Source of the DNA: Myrica gale
Taxonomy: Eukaryota; Streptophyta; Magnoliopsida; Fagales; Myricaceae
Length of the DNA: 64,000 nucleotides
NCBI GenBank assembly: GCA_963930655.1
Contig: OZ005604.1
Location: forward strand, 7,512,001-7,576,000
Direction: 5' to 3'
A model generated the notes under the pieces. The model ran no database searches, was not told the DNA's origin, and was given only the letters and a program-made list of their open reading frames with translations. The translations under genes and the position numbers were made by a program. Below are positions 58,658-64,000 of the stretch, piece by piece; position 1 is the stretch's first letter, and every line of letters starts with the position of its first letter.

Positions 58658-59236
58658 TCCCCTGATCATTCGCCGCTTAATATGTTTATATGGATAATTA
58701 ATAAAATTGAGGCCTTTTAATTTGGGGAGTTGCTTTGTCCAATACTATTACTAGTGCTAGTTTCTAGGAAGTTCAGATTTTTTTATTTTGCTCAGACTTT
58801 TTATTTTCAATTTTAACTTTGTAAATTAATTTTTAAGATGTTAATATTTTGTAGGAATTTCATTAATTTTATAAAAGTGATTCTTATTTTCGAAGACTAT
58901 AATATGGACCCTGAGACCTTGTTGCTGACCCGCCTACCATCTGAGCCGCCAGTAATATTGGCTACTGGTCTGCTTGTGTGCTATTGACGTTGTACAGCCC
59001 ATAGGAGGGAACATGCATGCTTGAGATGAACGGCATCAACCGAATTTAAACTTTCAATACTACCTCTCTGCAAGCATATATTGGCTCCCCCGTGAAAAAT
59101 AGTTACAAAGCTAGAACGCGTACACATGCCTTTGATCTATACCTGTGCATATATATATACGGAAATGATTATCGGAAGATGAAAAAGGCACGTGCAGGAA
59201 AAGGACGGCTGGGTTCTAGATCAAATGTATGATGCA
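58658..59236. other. AT-rich stretch, no gene recognised
   Basis: It may include the 3' untranslated part of the LINE fragment to its left. No ORF, tandem repeat or terminal repeat was recognised. Confidence 0.4.
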
Positions 59237-59660
59237 CACTACTAGAAATTTAACACACCAAATTAATTTCGTCACTAAAGTCCATTATTTGTGACGAAAT
59301 TCTTGGTGACGAAATGAATTTCATCACTAAAAGTTCATTATTAGTCACATAATGCTATTTTTTCATATAATCCACAAAAAAATGGATTATTAGTGATGAA
59401 AACATTTTTCATTGCAAATCTTGCCACAAAAGCTCTAAATATATTTTTTCGTGATGAAAATATTGGTCCCCAACCTATTGATTGCACTAATTGTGACGAA
59501 ATACTACCTCAAGAACTGCATTGCGCTTTGTGATGTAAATACTCGTCACCAACCGATTGATTGCACTTATTGTGACGAAATGCTACCTCACGAACTACAT
59601 AGCTCTTTGGTGATGAAACTACATCGTCACTCTCTGCGATCGATCGCTAGTAATGACGAG
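59237..59660 (+). mobile_element. CACTA terminus, fragment (fourth family)
   Basis: It starts CACTACTAGAAATTTAAC, a common CACTA terminus, followed by several direct and inverted copies of TTTCGTCACTAAAG/TTTGTGACGAAAT. After about 420 bp it is interrupted by the LTR at 59667. The ORF at 59451-59669 is a product of these repeats. Confidence 0.65.
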
Positions 59661-59745
59661 TGTCTTTGATTACGCCCAAAGAATAATGTGGTAGTTGTAG
59701 CACAATTTTGGGGTGTCGATTCCACAGAGAGACAAATTAAAAGAA

Positions 59746-61582
59746 GGCTTAATTGCACCTGAGACCCCTGTGGTATTCGGAAGTTGCAAATGGGCCTCCG
59801 AGGTAACGATTTTAACAATTAAGACCCTGAGGTCAAGTTTTTTTAAAAAAGTAGCCCCTCCGTCCATTTCCCGTCAAACCACTTAACGCCAATTGCTGAT
59901 TATGATTAAAAACTCAAGTCAGAGGCAACAAATGAACGACACATGTCCCGCTAAAATTCTCCAGCCATGTTTAACATCACCAGAGCCTCTCTCCTTCGTA
60001 TTCTTGCCCGCCGAAAAATTAAGAATCTTTGGTCAACACTTAGCTCTGGCTGCTATTCCAATACGAGTACCGGAAGCGCTAGCACTTGCCGGGCTCATTA
60101 TTTGATTTCTTCTATTGTCTTGGTGGTGAAACCGTGGGAGGGGTCTACGGAAGTGGGTCGGGGTTTTGTCCGGCGAGATTTTTGAGTAGTCTTCCAGACA
60201 TGGGTTCACTCCAGGCATTCAAACTCAGTCAAAAGCCTCCAGCTGGCAAAGGCAAACAACATTTGGGCCTAATCTCTTTCTCCACAAGCGAAAAATTCCC
60301 ACAGCCATAAGACCCTTTCCAATCTTCTTCTCCCAAAACCTTCAATCCTCTTTTGTTTCCCTTCTTGACTTGAGTTGGCAGGGTGACAAAGGCGTGGCTC
60401 ACTTTTTGGTAGGCTTTTGGCCCTCTGAATACTCCATGTATTGTGATTTGCCCCTACCAGTAAGAAGTTGTACTTTGGTTTGAGTTTATAGCATCCAACA
60501 ACCAAAAAGCCGTTTTTTCAATTTATTAGAGAATGAGAGCATACCAATTTACACTGAAAATTATGAACGAATATTTTTCATCACGCAAAACCTTAAAGTA
60601 CTCTCGTACTTACATCTCCCCCTACTCTCTCTCTCTCATTGTCATATCTTTGTTGCTGCATCTAAATAGTTCCCAAAGTTTCAACATCAAACCCCTAATC
60701 ATCACGCCTCTCCCAAGACCCCTCGTCTCTCTACTCTCTCTCAAATGTCCATAAACCGATTGTCTTCGGACCTTCCAGAAACAGTCTAGTGGACTCAGCT
60801 ACAAAGGCAACAGCACGTAGCCCCTCATGGAGCTGATCCCAACTCATCCATCATCTTCTTCAAAACCCGACCCCTCTTGGATCACCCAACTCGGCCATCA
60901 GCGCCAAGTCTGGCTTAAGTCCCACAATTTTCAAGAACCAACCTCCATGTTCCCACACTCAAATACCCCCATGACCTTTAACCTCAACAACGACAACAAC
61001 GACGAAGAACTCGAGGACCAAAACCCCGAAAACCCCACTAACCAAGAAGAAATGTAAGAGCTGGGAAAACAACAACAATCAGCTGATGAGACCGATAAAG
61101 AACCCATGTTCTAAAAGCCATTGACCCCAGCGATGTCGACAAGCTCAACATCCTTGTCATCCCGAAACAAAACGCTGACAAGTACTTCCCGCTCAGCGGT
61201 GACTCGGGCTTGTTGCTTAGCTTCGAGGATAAGTCCGGCAAGTGCTGGCGCTTCCGGTACTCGTATTGGAACAGCAGCCAGAGCTACGTGCTGACCAAAG
61301 GTTCTTGATTTTCCGGTGGGGCACGAATACAAAGGAGACATGCTCTGGTGATGGTTAAACATGGCTGGAGAATTTTAACGGGACATCTGTCGTTCATTTG
61401 TTGCCTCTGACGTGGATTTTTAATCATAATCAGCAATTTTCGTTAAGTGGCTTGACGGGGAATGGACGGAGGGGCTACCTTTTTAAAAAAACTTGACCTC
61501 AGGGTCTTAATTGTTAAAATCGTTACCTCGGGGGCCCATTTACAACTTACGAATACCACAGGGGCCTCAGGTGCAATAAGCC
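59746..61582 (+). mobile_element. Pack-MULE (Mutator-like) carrying a B3 gene fragment
   Basis: The ends GGCTTAATTGCACCTGAG and, in complement, GGCTTATTGCACCTGAGG head inverted arms of about 350 bp (59746-60095 and 61233-61582). The perfect 9 bp duplication TTAAAAGAA flanks both sides (59737-59745 and 61583-61591), the length made by Mutator-type transposases. No transposase is inside. The interior holds a NGATHA/RAV-type B3 gene fragment with its C/T-rich leader. The inner parts of both arms (59975-60095 and 61233-61350) also carry B3 sequence. The element sits in a gypsy-like LTR that reads on either side. Confidence 0.9.
60827..61304 (+). pseudogene. Captured NGATHA/RAV-type B3 transcription-factor fragment
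   Basis: The ATG at 60827 opens a leader rich in Ser, Pro and then Asn/Asp/Glu (MELIPTHPSSSSKPDPSW, FNLNNDNNDEELEDQ), as in NGATHA N-termini. A TAA at 61055 and a second TAA at 61112 interrupt it. Around 61112-61117 one base is lost, and the B3 domain resumes in another frame: [40 protein letters not shown] and [11 protein letters not shown]. Sequence resembling B3 stops at about 61304, before the second half of the domain. NGATHA proteins bind DNA through B3 and shape leaf margins and styles; this fragment could not make such a protein. Antisense ORFs at 61038-61362 are shadows. Confidence 0.85.
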
Positions 61583-62835
61583 TTAAAAGAATAGCAAAAG
61601 GAACAATTAAAGAAAAATTAAATGATCGATGGAGAAAAAAGATTAATTTTAAATGCAAATTGAAGTGAAGCAGAGCGACTAATGGAAAAAAGTACTCAAA
61701 TTTGACGAACAGTAAAGCGTCGGGAATCCCTTGCACAACTCCGGTATTTTAATTATTTTCAATTCAGTGAATAACTCAATTGGGAACTCAATTCTAAAAG
61801 TTCTCAATCGGAAGATATAGATTTATAAACCAAAATTAAACCAAATGTAATCCTTTGAAAAACCATTCACCACTTTAGAATACGTAAAATATTATGCCTA
61901 TTGAGAAAATCCAACGACGATAATATATATACTCAAGAAGTGATATTGCAGCAAAGAAGTAAATCAATATAGATAAATAATTGATCAAAACATAATGAAA
62001 GAAAAAATCCATTCAATAGTAAAAGCATTACTGAATCCTTAAACAGAATAAATTCTACGATTATTCGGAGAAGAAAACATCAACAATGAATTGAGAATGA
62101 TAAAACAAAAGAGTTTTAGTAATTGAAAATCAAATACATAAATTAAGAATGAATTGAAAATACCGTCTAGTGTGCAAGTTCATCCCTAGCCCCACTTGAG
62201 CATTTAGTTCTCCATACTAAGATGAACGGAAAAAAAAAAATCTAGAGAAAAAACCCTCGACTCCCAAGTCTGCCTCTCCCCTCTTTACAATTAAAAGTTT
62301 AGCTTATATATGTCCCCTAGCAAAACCCTAAAAAATAGAATAATAAAAAAACGCTAAATAATATCCTCTGGTTTATGGGCTTGCCACACTTTGGACCCAG
62401 TATATGATGGAATTAGAGAAATACCATCTGAAAATTAATTGTAGCCCTTTGAGATAGCTTTCCAACGCATCAAGAATAACATCCATCTGATATGTGAGTG
62501 GAAAGCTACGATCACAATACTAAAAAATGTCCAGGCTGTCTCGTAGCGAACTTCGGACTTGGACTTCTTGCAGTTTCCTTTTGTGATCTTTTTTCATTTT
62601 TTTCTCTTGATCCAAATTGCTCTCAACCCCATGAGAGTCCTCCTTTGAATTTGACTGGGCTTTGACTTGCTCTTTTATAAACTCTGAAATTAAACATAAA
62701 AATCTGCTTATGAGTATTCCAAAGTGAATAGAAACTCAATTCAAGAATACACATTAATTCCAATTATTTCTATTCATGTTTTAGCATTTTAGTCCAATAA
62801 TAGGGAATCTAGAGAGCACTTTCGTATACTCATCA

Positions 62836-64000
62836 CACCCCTCAACTTGCTTATTGCTAGTCCCTAGCAATTTTTACGCAAAAGAGATTAAAGAGACTAA
62901 GAAAATAATAAAATAGCCCATCAATTCACATTTTTAAGATTCACATATCAAAACAATCTTCGGAATTCAATAACCCTATCATAAGCAGTCTGCCAATAGC
63001 AATCCACAGAGTGTGTGTATGTTCCAAACTATATCCATCTAACCAAAACCCCTGACACATGCAACATCAAGAACATCTCAACTTCATAACTCAAGGGCAT
63101 AAAAGTGTTTCGTGTGAGGATTCTCTCTATGGAGTTGACAATGGGTGTACACACACTCTTATTCGGAATTAGGCAATTATGTACAAGCAACAAGCAAACA
63201 TTGATCTTATGATAAGAACACACTAACAAATGAGATTTCCACCACTCTTCCCAAAAGCTTACTTAGAATCAGAACAGTCAACACAAAAGGTTGTAACGTG
63301 GCTTGGGTTCGGGGCTATATGAAAAAATGAAAAGGACTCAAAAAATTCCAAGTACATACAAGGGAATCTTATTAAATATCTCAACAAACCACACTTCTCA
63401 CTTGATGTACTCTCCAACTTTTCAAATCGTCGAATAATAATGCTTTTCCTTCTTCTTCCTATCTTTTTTTTTTATGAACAAACATACGCCACTTTGGTGT
63501 TCTTGCCATTTCTACCCAACCTTGACGTTTTCTTTTGGGAACCCAACACAAAAGAAAGAAAATGCAAATTGTATAAAAATCTGTGTATCGGCTATACTCC
63601 AATGTGGAGAGGCATGGATGATGAGGGCATATGAAAAAAAAAAGTTACATGTGTTTATTGGCTCAAAGTTGGCTACTAGAGGTCTATGATGGAAAGGGTC
63701 AGCTTGAGAGGTGTAAACGTTGACCCTAAGTTGACCTTCATCATATCCCAAGTACATCCATCATCTTACCACAAACCATGTAATGATATTCTTAAAAGAA
63801 GTGTCCAATTCAACAGATCAATGAACGCTTATCACAATTTACTGCATTTGTAGGCTCTCAATCTTCTCCAAAACTCACATGAATACTTAAGCAAAAGAAT
63901 TCACTAGCTACATGTGTCAAATCACATCTTACCACAAATCTTTGATGAGTGCATTAGGGGTTCTGTGAGTGTTTCAGCAAAAAATGATTATGGTGGGTTT
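62836..64000 (-). mobile_element. Internal 3' region of the gypsy-like element (continues outside)
   Basis: It begins with the polypurine tract complement (62836-62850) and the phrase TTGCTAGTCCCTAGCAA, often found just before gypsy-type polypurine tracts in plants. The rest of the window is AT-rich and non-coding in all frames I could judge. The ORFs at 63440-63757 on both strands overlap each other and match no family. Confidence 0.45.

Larger units (their letters stand above)
59667..62835 (-). mobile_element. 3' LTR of a Ty3/gypsy-like retrotransposon, split by a Pack-MULE
   Basis: In complement the LTR begins TGATGAGTATACG directly after a purine tract (GCAAGTTGAGGGGTG, 62836-62850) and ends GGGCGTAATCA at 59667, so the ends TGAT/ATCA are complementary. 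Near its end is the phrase CTCTGTGGAATCGACACCCC, common in plant gypsy LTRs. Without the 1837 bp Pack-MULE and its 9 bp duplication it is about 1.32 kb. The second LTR would lie to the right, outside the window. The superfamily is judged from sequence flavour, because no pol region is in view. Confidence 0.65.

Overview
The window is nuclear DNA of a flowering plant, most likely a woody eudicot. The evidence is the AT-rich composition, one intron-containing R2R3-MYB gene with canonical plant exon sizes, and nearly every class of plant transposable element nested inside one another. I see no bacterial-style operons, no rRNA or tRNA gene and no CRISPR array. The species cannot be fixed from sequence alone.

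The only convincing host gene is at 8212-10145 (+): a three-exon R2R3-MYB of subgroup 5 (TT2/MYBPA type), predicted to activate proanthocyanidin (condensed tannin) genes together with a bHLH and a WD40 partner. Its reading frame is intact. A GC-rich foldback element sits in its second intron. It lies in the only stretch, roughly 6.3-15 kb, that is not dominated by recognisable transposons.

Left flank, 1-6.25 kb: two copies of a small CACTA (En/Spm) family carrying a decayed TNPA-like (Transposase_24) gene, the terminus of a second CACTA family, and long C and G homopolymers. Right of the MYB, 15-47.4 kb: a nested pile. An hAT MITE and two oppositely oriented CACTA 3' ends (15545 and 47380) enclose solo LTRs of two SIRE-like Copia families, a Tourist MITE, two gag-only Copia remnants, a tandem array of about 127 bp units split by a 2.5 kb solo LTR, an older Transposase_24 pseudogene, and a CACTA internal region with an accessory plant-transposon ORF that is itself cut by a 3.8 kb LTR. 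Right end, 47.4-64 kb: an internally deleted PIF/Harbinger element, a nearly complete CACTA copy (52112-57833), LINE debris, a young TRIM retrotransposon, and a Ty3/gypsy-like LTR into which a Pack-MULE carrying a NGATHA/RAV-type B3 fragment has jumped.

Many insertions are delimited here by target-site duplications read directly from the sequence. Several are confirmed by an unoccupied paralogous site within the same window. The most striking non-genic structure is a set of 10 bp palindromes in the Copia LTRs (GTGTCGACAC in one family, CGGTCGACCG in the other), arranged in pairs 20-22 bp apart. The second most notable is the Pack-MULE whose roughly 350 bp inverted arms include coding sequence of the captured B3 gene.
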